A stretch of 64,000 bases of DNA from Caprimulgus europaeus (Eukaryota > Chordata > Aves > Caprimulgiformes > Caprimulgidae): assembly GCA_907165065.1 (NCBI GenBank), contig OU015526.1, positions 66,673,723-66,737,722 of the forward strand, given 5' to 3'. Position 1 is the first letter of the stretch, and each line of letters opens with the position of its first letter. Made by a program: the position numbers and the translations under genes. Of the stretch, positions 28,601-41,700 are shown piece after piece. The notes under the pieces are model-generated. The model searched no databases. It worked only from the letters and a program-made list of their open reading frames with translations, and was not told the DNA's origin.

Positions 28601-31600
28601 ACACATTGATTTCTTTATCAGTCTTGAGTAATAAGTGATTCAAACTAAGAAATACTTATACTGACCCCTGGGTCACCGGGTTTGCTCTCCACACTAGCTT
28701 TTAAAGCTCCTGAAACAAGAGGCAGCTCTCCCAATTCACCTTCAGAGCTTTATCCTTTTACAAATCACTGTAACTGTGAATGTGTATACATTCCTTTCTT
28801 CCTTTTGAGTGCTGTTAAGAGCTGTACTCATATATTATGCTCTGTTTTAATAGCAAGGCTCCCTGTCAACACTTTCCTCATTAAGTTGTTGTGTGGGTTA
28901 TTGTTTTTCTGCATCAGTGCTTCCATTTCCTCACTGCAAAAATTGATACTCGTGTCTGTTGGCTGAGGAGACCTTGCAAGCTAGTCACGGCCCGTAACAA
29001 AGGGAAAAAAATGTGTCTGCACGTGCACACATGTCTGTTTGCACTCACAATGGAAGACAGTGGAAAGGGAAGGAGTTTGGTTTGTATTTCCCATCTTGGC
29101 AGGGATTTTTACTTGGCAATGAAGCTGGTGTATGCATCTTACTGCTTTTGGACACTGTTTTTAAAGATGACTTGTCTGACCCTGTACGTTACAGTGACAG
29201 GCTTTCCCAAAGCAGCCAGCCCTGCTTGGGTCGACTAGCTCTGGGAGAGGAAGAGGCTATGAGGTGTGTATTGACAATGGGAATTTTGGCCTGACTTCTC
29301 AAAGGGGCTGGATTACCTTAGTCCTACACTGACTTTTTTTTTTCTTGCCATAACTCAAATTGGGTTTGGGCCTTATTTATAATATATTTGTCCCTCTTAC
29401 CTTAAAAAACAGAGTAAAAATTAGGAGCCTGAATACCCTTAGAAACATAGGACCTAAGAGCTTTGAAAGGATTGCTGTTATATTTTAATTTTAAATGCAC
29501 GAGTGAATGCTTTGAATCCCATGATACATCTGTAGCAGAAACTGAATTTGAGCATTTTCTTGAGTATCGTTTGTCTCTGCTTTTGAATATTTCCACAAGT
29601 TTTTCTTGTGGGTATATAATAAACAAAGGACTCTCGAAAGGACCCTGGTTTTGTGAATTAAATTATTCTGTGAATCTCATTAAAGGAGTTCACCTTCATT
29701 TCAATGGATGATCAGTACATTAAAGCAGTGCTGTTTGATCATCCGGTTGCATAGTAAATGGGGAGATCTATCCCTGGTAATCTCATCAGTGAGCTGGAGT
29801 AGGACCTTCCATCAATTTTCAACACAATTTCTTTCCTCTATGTACCTTGTGTCAATTTTATTGCTACAAAGGACAATGAGGAAAAACAGGTTTATAAATC
29901 TCTCTTAAACTGCAAAAATACCCACAAAATTAGGATTAGGACTGAAAACCCATTCTTAATTTATTTCGTCGTGCCTACATATTGCAGGTGGATGCCTGCA
30001 CTTGAATATGCCATCGTGCATAGGCACAGACAGGAGGAGGAAGTTTAGGGACTGCTATTTCAGTCTTCACTCTTGGTCTCCTGGATTTTGTGTATTTTGA
30101 AAACAGGCCTGTGACATTATTTTAAAGATCTGTAAGCAGTTTATGAATAATAATTATCATTCATAGACTGATAATATTATTCACTTCTGATAGTACTGCC
30201 TCTGGAGTGCCCCAGACAGTGAAGTTTGGAGAGCTGTCTACAAGTGAGTTTAAATTAAAGGAGCCTGCATAGTGATGTTGCGAGAACTTGTGCATAGGAA
30301 GACTTATATCTGCCATCCCATCTTGTTTTTTTCCTTTATTTTGTAGACATGAGACCGACCCACAGAATGTGGGAATGTGCTTCACTGGGCCATATTCAAG
30401 CAAAAAGATATTGATAATAAAAATCAGAATAAACAAAATACTAGCAAATTCATTTTGCATTTGGAGACATTTCCCAAGAGGGGTAGGCTGAAATTTCAAA
30501 GGTTGTCTTCGCTACCCACAAGTATCCCATTTTGTAACTGGCCCCCAAACTGTGATGCTTAAAAGCATGAATGCCTCTCTGGGCAGAATCCCATCCCTCC
30601 TGCCTGTGTCCAGTGGCAGCAGAACTCTGACTGCTTTGTTTTGTAAATTATTTTTATCTGTTTAAGAAGCAGGCAAAATCTTTTCTTGGAGTTTCAAAAG
30701 GAAGGCTACTTCAAGCAGGCTTCACCTGTTCTGGTTTGTATGAACAGTTCCTCATGCCTTCAGTTCCTCAGAAGAAATTTTTGGGAGTGTGGATAAGCAG
30801 AGCTAAGTCAGTCAGGTGGCACTAGGAGAGAGAAGTCTCACCTGGACAGTGAGACAGACTGACCCATCTGGGGTGTGGTGCTGTCCTGGGAATGAAATTA
30901 GACTTTCTCCCTACACAACCAGCGCTGTTTCTTTCCATCTGCTGTTTGCAGGGAGCTTGGGACCAGGCTTGGCCTGCTGGCTCTGCCCTGCTGTGTGCGT
31001 ACACTAGCTATCCTCATACCTGGCTAATAGGCTGGAGGCAGAAGTGCGTGGGAGCTATTCTGGTAAGTTCCTGAGTTGTACTGAATTGATTTGCTTTGCT
31101 TTACTTATCCATTTCACTAGCTGTGAAGACAGGTTTTCAAGGCAACCAAATGCCATTACGCTTCATACTGAATTGCCATTTAAGTATGAAGTAACTTGAT
31201 ATTTGTTCTTTGTTATAATTGATCACTCTATTTTTTTGCTGATTACCACGACCAAAAATTGTAGTATTGTTTTAAAGCCAGGAGACAGATGAATGGCAGG
31301 AGTTCAGATAGGAGGAAAGGAGTTTGGAGTTTTACCTCTTTTGCAGAAATTTTCAAGTTACATAATTGCACCCACTGGCTTTCTGAGAAGAAATGAGACA
31401 CAAGTAGGATTGGTTAAAACCATACATTAAAGATACAAGAAAATCAGTCAGCTGTGAAGGTGAAGTAGTCAGACATCCAGGAAATCTCTGAAAACAGGGG
31501 ATTATGTATCCATAATATATGGTCCCATAAAGACAGCATGTCAAGGAGAACAAGATTAATCAAATGCTTTTAGATGTCATTGCCAATAGAGTGTTATTGT

Positions 31601-31803
31601 TAACTAAGGGATGTTACTTGAATCTGTCTGCAGGTTCTCCCTGCCTGTGTAAATCACTCTGATCCTTCTAAATGAGGCTGATTTAAAGCAAAGCATTGTT
31701 GTTGCCCACATATTACAGAGCAGACAGTGGGATCAGTTACATGTCTCAGGTTTTTGAGTGTTTTCTATGAGAAAATGGAAAAGGAGGAAAGGGGCTTCTG
31801 ATA

Positions 31804-31819
31804 TTTTTTTTTTTTTTTT
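31804..31819. repeat. T16 homopolymer
   Basis: Sixteen consecutive T followed by gaggaggaggtgggtgggg. It is a simple-sequence tract. It could be a relic of a poly-A tail from a minus-strand insertion, but I see no recognisable body next to it. Confidence 0.85.
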
Positions 31820-34800
31820 GAGGAGGAGGTGGGTGGGGTGAAAAAGGGAGGGTGTCTTCACTCATACAAACAGATACACACATAGTTCCCTATAAATGTT
31901 TCTTCTTTTGTTTTGGGAGTATCATGTTACCTAACAACAATGAATTATCATTTATGAATACTAAAAGTTGAGGAAAAAATTAGTTCATTTAAATTCAAAG
32001 ATGAGAAGCAATCATTCTCTGAGGATGAGAAAAGAAAAATCTTTGTTTTGAAACAATATTGTGTTTGCAGCAGAACACTTTATATCACATTATCTTCCCT
32101 CCAAACTTATCAGTTGCATTACACAACTATCTAATCTGTAAATCAAATTCTAGTACCTTCTTTTCGGGCTTGCCTGTTTATTTTTCCTGTTGATAGACAG
32201 TTTTAGTTTGTAGAGGAATGCAATTGCATTGTATTGTTGTTATGTGTTGGTATCAATTTCCATTCAAAGGCCAACTTTATTCTCAAATGATGTGCAGTAT
32301 ACTGGAGCTGGATCTAAACTTCAACACTTTTTCTTATAGGTAAAGACAATTAAAACCCCTAAGATATCTTCAGAAAAACACAATTAATAACAAATTAAGG
32401 ATTTTTTTTTTTCTGGGTTGTTTTGGTGGCCTTTCTTGCCTTGGACAAGACTCACAGGAGCTTGAGTCTCTGTTTTCTGGATTGTTGGTGTCATCACAGG
32501 GTGGATTGGCCCTGGAGGGCACTGGCACTGAGTTGCACCAGCATCTGCTCTGGTTCACCTTCCCCTGTTGAAAAGTTGAGTAATATTACTGGCTTCAGAT
32601 GGGTGAGAGTAGGTCAGCCACCAAGGTCCTATAAAAGGCAAACAAGCTGGTTGGCTGTGAGGAAATTTGGGGGAGCAAAGTTACAAGAATTGATATTAGT
32701 GGATAGGAAAAGCTAAACTATTTAGACTCCCCTAAACCCTATAGCTCCTCCTCCTTAAATGTGGATTCTTAGGGGTTTAGAGGAGGTTTGCAGTGACCTG
32801 TGTAGCTCTGGGGTATGTCACAGAAACAACTTGAGAGGACTTTGAGAGCAGATCCAGGGGAGGTGATAGCAGAACATGAGGGTGAGTGAGATCATTAGAG
32901 GAAAGGTGACTGGGCTGAGTCTTGGTGCAGAAGTTTGTCTTGATGCTCTCAACGGTGGAGCCAAGTGAGATTGTCCTGGAAAGATCAGATCACCTCCATG
33001 ATAGAACTGTATTCAATAGGAGACCAGGGTAGCTGAGATGAGGGCAAGGTCTGGATTTCACGTTAATCTAGTGCCTGCATACAACCATTACAAATTGGTG
33101 AACTGTGTAAAATACCTTGTCCAGTCAGGCTGTAACTAAACCTTTCTTCCTGAATGAGGCTTATCTCTGTGTTTTGACTCTGACCTGAATTCCTTTTTTT
33201 ACATGCCGTAGCTACGTTCTAGGCACAGCGAGTGCCCTGTACCACTCTCATAACTTCAGTTGTTCAACCACCAAAGTTGTGCGGGCAAAACTTTACACAG
33301 AAATGATGAGATGTGTACACCTACACTAAGATAGTTGGAATCTCTTTCTGCATGTCAGGGAAGATGACTCAGACAAGAACGGTAGAAGTGCTTTTGGTTT
33401 CAATGTAAATGCCTTCCTCTCTTCCCTTCATCTGATTTCTATCAAATGGAAATGAATGAGTGAATGGAAAGAAATGAAGCAAATGACTGCTGTCCCAACT
33501 CTTGTTCTTTTAAAAGGTAGAAGTGTTTCATACAGTGGTTACTTATTTTTAGGCTTTTTATTAGATTAAAAATGAAATCTTATTTCTAGACAAGTATTCT
33601 AGGGAATGGGAACTTTCCCAAAAGAAGGGCCTGTGCTCACCTTGCTTGCACCATGTGTGGGCCCAACATAGCAAAATAGCTTTTTGTGACGCTTTAAAGT
33701 GTTCTCCATTTCTCAAGACCTGCTACTCTGGAGGTGTTTGCTGGCTGGCCTAAACATACCTGTTTGATAAGCGTGCAGATATCTGAAACCTGCAAAGATC
33801 CTTTTCTGTAGTTGAGGCAGAATAGGTGATAAAAGAAATGGATGAAATACGAAAGTTTGATACTAATGAACCAAGTTCTTGTGGAACTTGGCTGCAAAGC
33901 TCCTGTCAACTTCAGAGGGACCAGGGTTTCACTAATGTTAACAAGTTTGTGTGGCCAGGACCTCGGGACTGTGCTGTTAGTATTAAAGAAGATTATAGCA
34001 TGCTTTAGTTTGACAAACCCTAAGTTTAGCATACAAATATCTCTAAAGGTACCTTTTTAAAGCCAGCTGACAATAACTTCAGTTTTTGGTGACAGACACC
34101 TCTTCATTGCTCTACAAAGATGAGGAGGCAACTTGTCAGAAATATAGGCAGGATTTTTTTAACTCCTGAGGTTTTAGAGTCTCTCAGGCAACTGTCATGC
34201 ATCCTTTAGATTCAAAAAGTTATTAAAGAAATGCTAGATATAATGCTACAGGGACAAAAGAGTTATCTTCTGGGTAGTCAATGAGATTTTCCACTAATTA
34301 GGTGAAATTGATTATATTGAGAAATATTTGCTGAACTTGATGCTGAGGCAGTACAAAAAACCCACATTGTTTTAAATATAATTAATATTTAGAAATATTC
34401 TGCATTATGTTTGTTGATCAAAACCATTGTTATTTATAAATACCCTAACAAGAGAGATTTTTCTTTCAAATCTTCCAAAGCACAAGAACACAGCATGCAG
34501 GATATTTCCTAACTGTTGATAAGCACCTAAGGTTAATCCCAAGGATATCAGCTTCTCTTGGTCACTTGCTAATGTCCAGGAAATAGCCTCTGCCTGCTAA
34601 TTACTGCTTTGATTAATGTTTGGTGCACTCAGTTTAAAGTATCGTATTATTCTGCAGCAGACAGAGCAAAAATTAACAAAGGAATGCCAATAGCCAGCTA
34701 TAAGCTTCCTACTACTATGAAAATGTCATCAATTGCATCTCATTTCAGGGTAGATTTTTCAATTAAAATCTAGTTGAAAAAAAAAATAAAGTGAATGTTT

Positions 34801-35489
34801 ATCAAGACCTAGAAATGCATTTTATTTGTTTTGGGGGTTTTGTTTATTTGGGAGTTTTTCCCCAAACATCAAGGTGGACTTGTTTTTCTAAAAGAGTTTA
34901 GGTAGTAATTCCAAGCTCTTTCGATGTCCTTGCTGTTTTGTATATCCATTAAGAAAATGTGTAAAAGTGTGTGCTTTTAGGCAAGCAACACTAACTGCAT
35001 TTTTTTCATCCTTCTCAGAAAAATGAAGCCGTAAGAAATTAGAAATCCTACCTAGCAAATTACTGAGGCACAAATTATACTAGACATTCAAAAGATGACG
35101 TACAACCCTATGCTACATTAAAAATATTTTTTTCACTTAAGAAAGGCTTGTAAAAAATCATAATGTCAATCTAAGGGTATGTAATATTCACTGTAAAGAT
35201 GTGAGGATCCAGTCTGTGGCATACAAATGTCACAATTTCTAGTAGTATGGGTGGGGAAAAAGACCCTGAAACATGCATTTCAGATCAAGGCATTCAAGCC
35301 CTTATCCTGGAAGGCAGACAGACCCAGGGCATAACTCAGTGTGAGTTTTCAAGTGTGATTAAGAAGTTTAATGCAAATGTTGGCTGTATAACCAAGACAG
35401 TAACTAACAGAAGTGGGATGATCCTACCTTTTGGTAGCTTTGGTAATGGCAAGCACAGATACTGACAGCACAAATTTCTAATATTTATT

Positions 35490-35565
35490 ATAATCATAGA
35501 ATCATAGAATGGTTTGGGTTGGAAGGGACATTAAAGGTCATCTAGTTCCATCTCTCCTTGTTCAG
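35490..35565 (-). mobile_element. CR1 LINE 3' tail, minus strand
   Basis: The plus-strand reading aatcatagaatcatagaatg, followed by gtttgggttggaagggacat, is the reverse complement of the CR1 3' terminus. It has two copies of the terminal octamer-like repeat (tcatagaa). The match fades after about 35,555, so only the extreme 3' end was inserted or survives. This 5'-truncated form is the usual fate of CR1 copies. Confidence 0.93.
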
Positions 35566-38500
35566 TGTTTCCAAACATGCTATTAGGGTGGGGGAAGAAG
35601 AAATTTTGACAAGGGAGTTACTTCAGAGTGTTGGGAGGATTGTTTTTTTTAAATAAAGGACTTCGGTGTTTGTAATAGAGACTTACAATAGTCTCTTTGT
35701 GGTGGGCTTTTTGTGATAATGTGATTATTCTGTGATCTAAAACCTTCCTTTCTGCCTTCAAAGCAGGTACAAATTATAGAAGGTTTTGCTGTAAAGCCTC
35801 TTCCTCTCAAAAGGTATAGACTCTAAAAAAAACAAAACAAAGAAATTATATAGTTTAGATCCAAAGTTTGTTTCTTTTCTTATTTAGCTTCTGGTCTTGC
35901 AAACTCAGAGCAACGGGGCAGTTTCATGCATGTGATGACTCCATTGATCTCAGCTGCTGGGGTGGAGGGTGTGGGGGTGCTGGGCAGCACCTTCCCCAGG
36001 TGTGAATGAAGGCTGGTGCCAATCAGGGCAGCCGAGTAACACCTGCTCCTAACACCTGACAGGAGAATCAGACCTTAAAGCCGTGGATTGCAGAGGCCGC
36101 TGGTTTAGGAGACAAAGCTAACTGTAGCATGTGGAAGCTTTATGAAAGCTGGGGCAAGTCTGTGAAAAGGAGTGTTTGCTATCAGCTCTAGAGGTAGGCA
36201 CTTCTTCTTTCCATGTGTTTGAATGTTTTTTATTCTCTCAGGTTTTTTTGCATTTCTAAACTTGAGAAGGTTTGGCTTACTGATAACCCAACTGAATATC
36301 TCTCAAATTAGTCTTAAAAATTTTGTTCCTTGCTTAGCTTCTGTTTCATATTGCAAATAGGTTTTGTTTATTTTCTGGTTAAGGGTGTGCAATATCTTTT
36401 TCTTTTTAAACTATGTTACTAGCCAAAATGCTTGTGACTCTGCTGAGAAATACCAGGAGGCACAAATGCTGTAATGCTGTTTTATCGAGGGAGAGAACCA
36501 GAAAAAGCATTCTATTTCTCAGGAAATTGTGGTTTTTTTATATAACAGCCAAGTCCTTTTTAGTTAGGGCTCCTACCATGTCACAGCTATGCTCCTAGCT
36601 AAAACCTGCCATGGTAATGGCACAGTGCAGAGCATTCTTGTGGTGTGTGCTACATACCAGTAGCTTCCGGGGCACTGAAGCCTTAGAGGACATCATGAGG
36701 GGTCTGATTTCTGACCTTGAGAAAAGCTCGCTGCTTCTCTGGAACACAGCTGGTGTTGTTTTGTGGATGCAGAGTAACAGTCTGCTGTGTTGGTATCACC
36801 GAGGTTCCTTGTGTGCCCTGTGTGAACAGTTGACTCTAAAATGCCATGGGATGTTCAGACTTGCTTTAGACTAGTGCAGCCATATTCTGAGTTTGTATTG
36901 CCAAACAAATCAGTATAGCTGCTATCTCTTACTGATTAAGCTGTGATCAGGGCTAGGGCAGTATTTATATTTTGCAGTCATACTGAGAAATTTTGTGTTA
37001 CTTTAAAAATGAGAACTACAGTTATATGTGACTACTTAAAAAAGAAAAGTTATAAAGCATCAGCTTTCAAAGACTGAAGCTGTAAATGGCAGCTTCTGTT
37101 TTCAAAATCTGTTATTGTGTGAGTGGGGGAATTGCTTCTTGTTTGCCATAGTGAATGTAGGATTATACAAATAAATACCAGTTGGTTGGGTCTGAGTGCC
37201 TGGGGGTGTGTGAGGCTGGCTAAAGGAGAGCAACAATAGGATGTATTCTAAGTTGGTTGCAATTTTATTTAAAATTCAGTGCAGTGATAGTACTTTATAC
37301 CTCCCGAGAGTCTCTTACCCATTTTTGTTAACCTTGCTTATATATTGGATGCCTCGTGTTTGCTGCTGTACCTGTGCACTACCAGTTCTGCTGAAGCCCT
37401 TGATTGCTCATGTGTGTTTAGAATGCTTGTGAGCCCCTGGGGTGTGTTGTGGACCTTGCAAGTTGCTATCAAGTGCGGTTCATAAACTCATTGTTCCTGT
37501 CCAAAGAAGTGGTTTCTGAAGATGTCTGATAATTATTTGTCTGATGCTGTACTTAAACAATTTCTTTACTGAGGTATGGAATCAGTAAATAGAGAGGAGA
37601 GCTCGGTAGTATAGAACGAAGTAAAGAGCACTAGCAACATCAGTAGCCATATTATATTAGATCATTATAAATTTCCTGTGTTGTATAATGTTGGTAATTG
37701 TCTTTCTGTTTACACTGGCAATGTATTGTATTAGTGAATGCTCTTCAACTTGATAGCTGCTCCATTGAACTGTACCAGTTAGTCTTGAAAAAGTATTCAA
37801 AACTTAAAATAAGTTATCTAGTTGGGACAAAAGTGTTCTTGTTGCTGCTGGAGCTCCTATGAGCTGGTTGTTACCAGATTACACCTATCTGTATCCTTAG
37901 CTGAAGTTAATGAGGACTTTGATATTACCCTAGCAGACTTTCTGATCTTTTACTAAAATCTCAGAGAAGCACTCTCTTGAACACATTGTTTGCAGTTCCT
38001 AGCAGGTAAACTCTCATTTTATATTGAGAGCTTTGTATTTCCTCATACTTACCAGCTTCAACACAATGTGGCAGAATAATAGAATATGATTCTTTAACAG
38101 TTCATCTCAGACTTTTCTAGTATTTCATAGTTTGAGTTGAACAGAGTTAGGACTTTACATTGAGTTCTGATTAGATATACAGAAATCTAGAGGTAACTTT
38201 TGGTACAGTTTTCCAAATGTATGTATTCAACATAAAGCACTTCTATCAGCTTTGCAGATCATAGAACTATCATACTTAAAAATAATCTCAAACATCGGAT
38301 TTTCAAATATTAGAAAGAGAAGCAGTTATTCAGAAGGAAGTGATTGCTATGTCTGCACAGTGTTAGACTCTTGAGTATTTCACACTTATCCTAGAGAGAC
38401 AAAATATGGCAACATCCATGGTAGGAAATCAAACTGTCAAATGCCAGCCTCAGGGGTGTTGCTGAAATATATTAAAGTCAGTCAATCAGGAGCACTTGCA

Positions 38501-38774
38501 AAGGTTATCCTTATTCTTTGATTTTTATTTTTTTTTTAGATGAAACTGGCAGTAGGAGTTAGGTTTAATATAGTGCTATCTAGATATATGTATTGTTGAG
38601 GAACTACAGGTAAGTATAAATGGTTATTGCTCTATTGATAGAGTCTGCTTCTGTTGGGGACAGAAGGACAGGGGACTTGGAAGAAAGTCGGACTGTTATG
38701 GGAGGCTCTTACAATGCCTGTAGCATCTGATTAATCTCTATTACTGACTCACTATATATTGTCACTCTATGTGT

Positions 38775-38794
38775 ATTGACTATATAAAGTCAAT
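38775..38794. repeat. Small perfect inverted repeat
   Basis: The sequence attgact, a six-base spacer atataa, then agtcaat forms perfect 7-bp arms. TATTGAC recurs just downstream at about 38,803. It is probably incidental in AT-rich DNA. Confidence 0.6.
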
Positions 38795-41700
38795 GATTTA
38801 TATATTGACTACCTAGCAATATAGTACTGGAGAGATGCATCGATAGATCTCCTTCTACCTTAGCTGGATGCTGAGCTTTTTTCTGTCTGTGCTTAGTTGG
38901 GGATCATGGGAGAAGAATTCTGACAGTTTTGTGTGTAGTGTGGTGCCCCCACCTAAGCAAAACTGCTTAAAAGGGGTTTCTTGCTTCAGTGGAAGAGTGC
39001 TCTTTCTCTCTTTTTCCTCTTTTAAAAATTACTTATTTTCTAGCCTTTTATTTGCTTAATCTTGCTGTGAATCATCTTCACAAAGTCGCCTAGCCTTTAC
39101 TTACATTGTGACAGTTCTTGTTAATAGAAGGACAAGGATAGTCTAAAATAAGTGTATAGAGGGGAGGTCAGATGTACTCTTTAAAAAGCAAAGTGACTCT
39201 GTTCTTGGGGAGGCAGGCTGGAAAAACATGCTCTCACTGGGCAGCGTATTTCTAGTGATGTTTGCAACATCTGTTGGCCTTGGAACGTGCACCAGCTAAT
39301 TTGGGTGTGTGTGCAGAGTGCGTGAACATTGTACAGTGGACATTGATGTCAACAAATATATATTCTATATGTGTTTTTTGGTGGATTTCATAGGTTTGAT
39401 CTTCTAAAAAGACTTAGGTCAGAAACTCTTTTCTCAAAGTTGGGGCATGGAAAAAGTGAATTTTTTCAAGTCTCTTGCTGTTTCTCTACAGCAATGTGGT
39501 AACCAGAGTAGGCAAGAAACTGCATTCTGAAATGTCAAGACAGGGAAAAGCCTTGATAAAATGTGTTATGGTGTGCTAAGGATAACCTGAGATTCTTCAA
39601 GGGGGTGGATTCACCTGATCTAGTCTAGCTTAGATATTAATTTGGACTGTGGGAGACCTGTGTTTAAGACTTTGCCTTTTGCCCCAGGCTGCCTGGGGGG
39701 CGTGTGCCACAGGTTTTGGTTTTGGAACCATCCTCCCACATAGCTGTGCTGCCTAGAGCCCAGGCTTGAACCTGTGTCCTGAGTCCTGCCAGGAGTCAGC
39801 TGCTTCCACTGGCTTAATGAGTGTTCTCCATGTCCTAAGTATCTGCTTCTTATCACTGAAGTAGATGTCTGTATTGAAAAGCTATTTTTTTCTATCAAAT
39901 CAGTGCTTTCCTTTGGAAGAGAACCTTTTTGTCAAAAAAAGAAAACAAACCAAACCTCCAGATGAACCCTGGTTTACTCTTACTTGACACATAGGTGCTG
40001 AAAAGCTGTTTTATTGCTTTAATTCTCCTTCCCTTTGGGCTGCTTTGAGTAATATGGGTAATATTACAAGCACCTACATTCAGTCTCTTTTGTCCCATGA
40101 ATCTGCATAACTTTCTCATATAGCATAGATAGAAACAATGCGGTAAGAAGGTGGCTAATTCTAAAAACTTCTCAAGATTACATATGGGTAGAAGTATGTT
40201 GTGGTGATGAAAAGGGGGATTATTTTTCAGTACAGAGTGAAAATGGTGGCTCTTCCAAATAAAACAGCCCACACCTCTCAAACCTCTATGGTGAACAGTG
40301 GATCACAAATGTGCTGCTGTTGTACTCTGAATTTTTTGTGTCATCTCCATGCAGGTGAACAGGCAGCTCCTCTGTGTGTATGAAAGAGTTAAAACTTTCT
40401 AGCCATTTCTCCTGTCAGAATAGTTTTGCCTGGAGTACAGGGGGCTGCTTGCATGAAAGGCTGGCTGGTCTACCTGAGCAGGTCTCTCAGGGCAACTCTT
40501 GATTCTGTAATCTTCTCTGATGTTGGTAGTGGTCATGTGAACAACTTTGACCTTTTCCTAGTTATTCTAAAGAGTCCTAAGAGGTATTAAGAAGAGAAGG
40601 ACTAGCCCATTCATTTCAAAGAACCCAATGCATGGTTTGGGGTTTACTTATTTAAGATGGAAGATTACAGGCAGGAGAGTATTAGATGAATTAGTAACCT
40701 GACCTACCTGGGCAAAATTTTGTCTGTGTATCTTCTATAAAATCAGGGAATGTCACAGAGGGAACACCTGCAGCATAAAGGAGGGAAGGAAACCTGTGCC
40801 TTGCACTCTGTAAACATGCCTGAGTAGCTACTTGGCCACCCAAAATCAAACACAGATAAAGTGTGGGTACACTGAAATGTTTTTGAAACTTGAGTAAGAA
40901 GAATAAGGGGCTACTTTCTGTTTCCATGCTTCTTCAAAGGTGCACGTAACTATTGGGATCTCCCCAAGTTTGTATATAAGCACAGCTTTAAAAGATGGAG
41001 GTTGAAAACTTTTTAGAACGTTGCATGTATTTATAGAAATATGAATGTATGAAATAGCAGTGCCTAGCCTTTGGTCATGGTCTTCACTACTTTCTTTCTC
41101 TTAACTGAGGTGTAAGACAATGTCTGTTTCTGCTCTGGACTATTACATGTGGCTGGAAAATTTGTCCCTGATGTTATTTTCATGGATAGTCACTGGATAT
41201 GCCCATTGGTTTCTAATTACATTGCACTGATTTGGAAAGCACATTGGTTCAAAATATGCCTCCCCTTGTACTAATCAGGCAGTCTGGGAATGCATTTAAA
41301 GGCAAATGCTGCTCCTACTTGCTGTACAGGGTAGAATTGATGTGTGTGCAGGAGCACGTGATTTTATGTGACTGCCTTTCCCCTTCACTCTGCAGTACCT
41401 GTCCCTGTGGGGGGACTGGGTAGAACTGCCCAAGGGTGTGTCTCTGGAGCCTGCAGCCAGATACCAAAGACTTGTTGTTTCCTCCTCTCATTGTGGTAGA
41501 ATGCAGTTTTGTCTGGGCAGAATGGTTTGGATCTGACACTAACAGTTGAGATTGCGCAAGTCGAAAGTTGGTCTTTTCAAAAATCCATAACTATTTACAA
41601 GTTTTGTCCATGTACCCCAGAACGCTGCTGCAAATTAGCAAAGGGACAGCAAAGCGCAGTTTGGGAGCCTTGTGCACAGGGGCTTCCTTGGTGTCTGTAC

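Larger units (their letters stand above)
13926..35489. other. Intergenic DNA without recognisable genes
   Basis: About 21.6 kb of AT-rich sequence with no gene, RNA or transposon that I can support. Short open frames (for example 126 codons at 20,749-21,129 plus) have no recognised family and look like chance. Visible simple sequences include an A/T run near 21,158-21,185, the A/C tract at 25,562-25,648 with a smaller one at 26,200-26,220, a G/T stretch near 28,436-28,474, a T16 run at 31,804-31,819 followed by a G-rich patch, and a G/T stretch near 34,824-34,864. A moderately GC-richer block near 32,430-33,060 is unexplained. Confidence 0.5.

Noticed and set aside
39895..40281. 128-codon minus-strand open frame
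   Set aside because: The Phe/Cys/His-rich translation matches no family I know and there is no supporting context.
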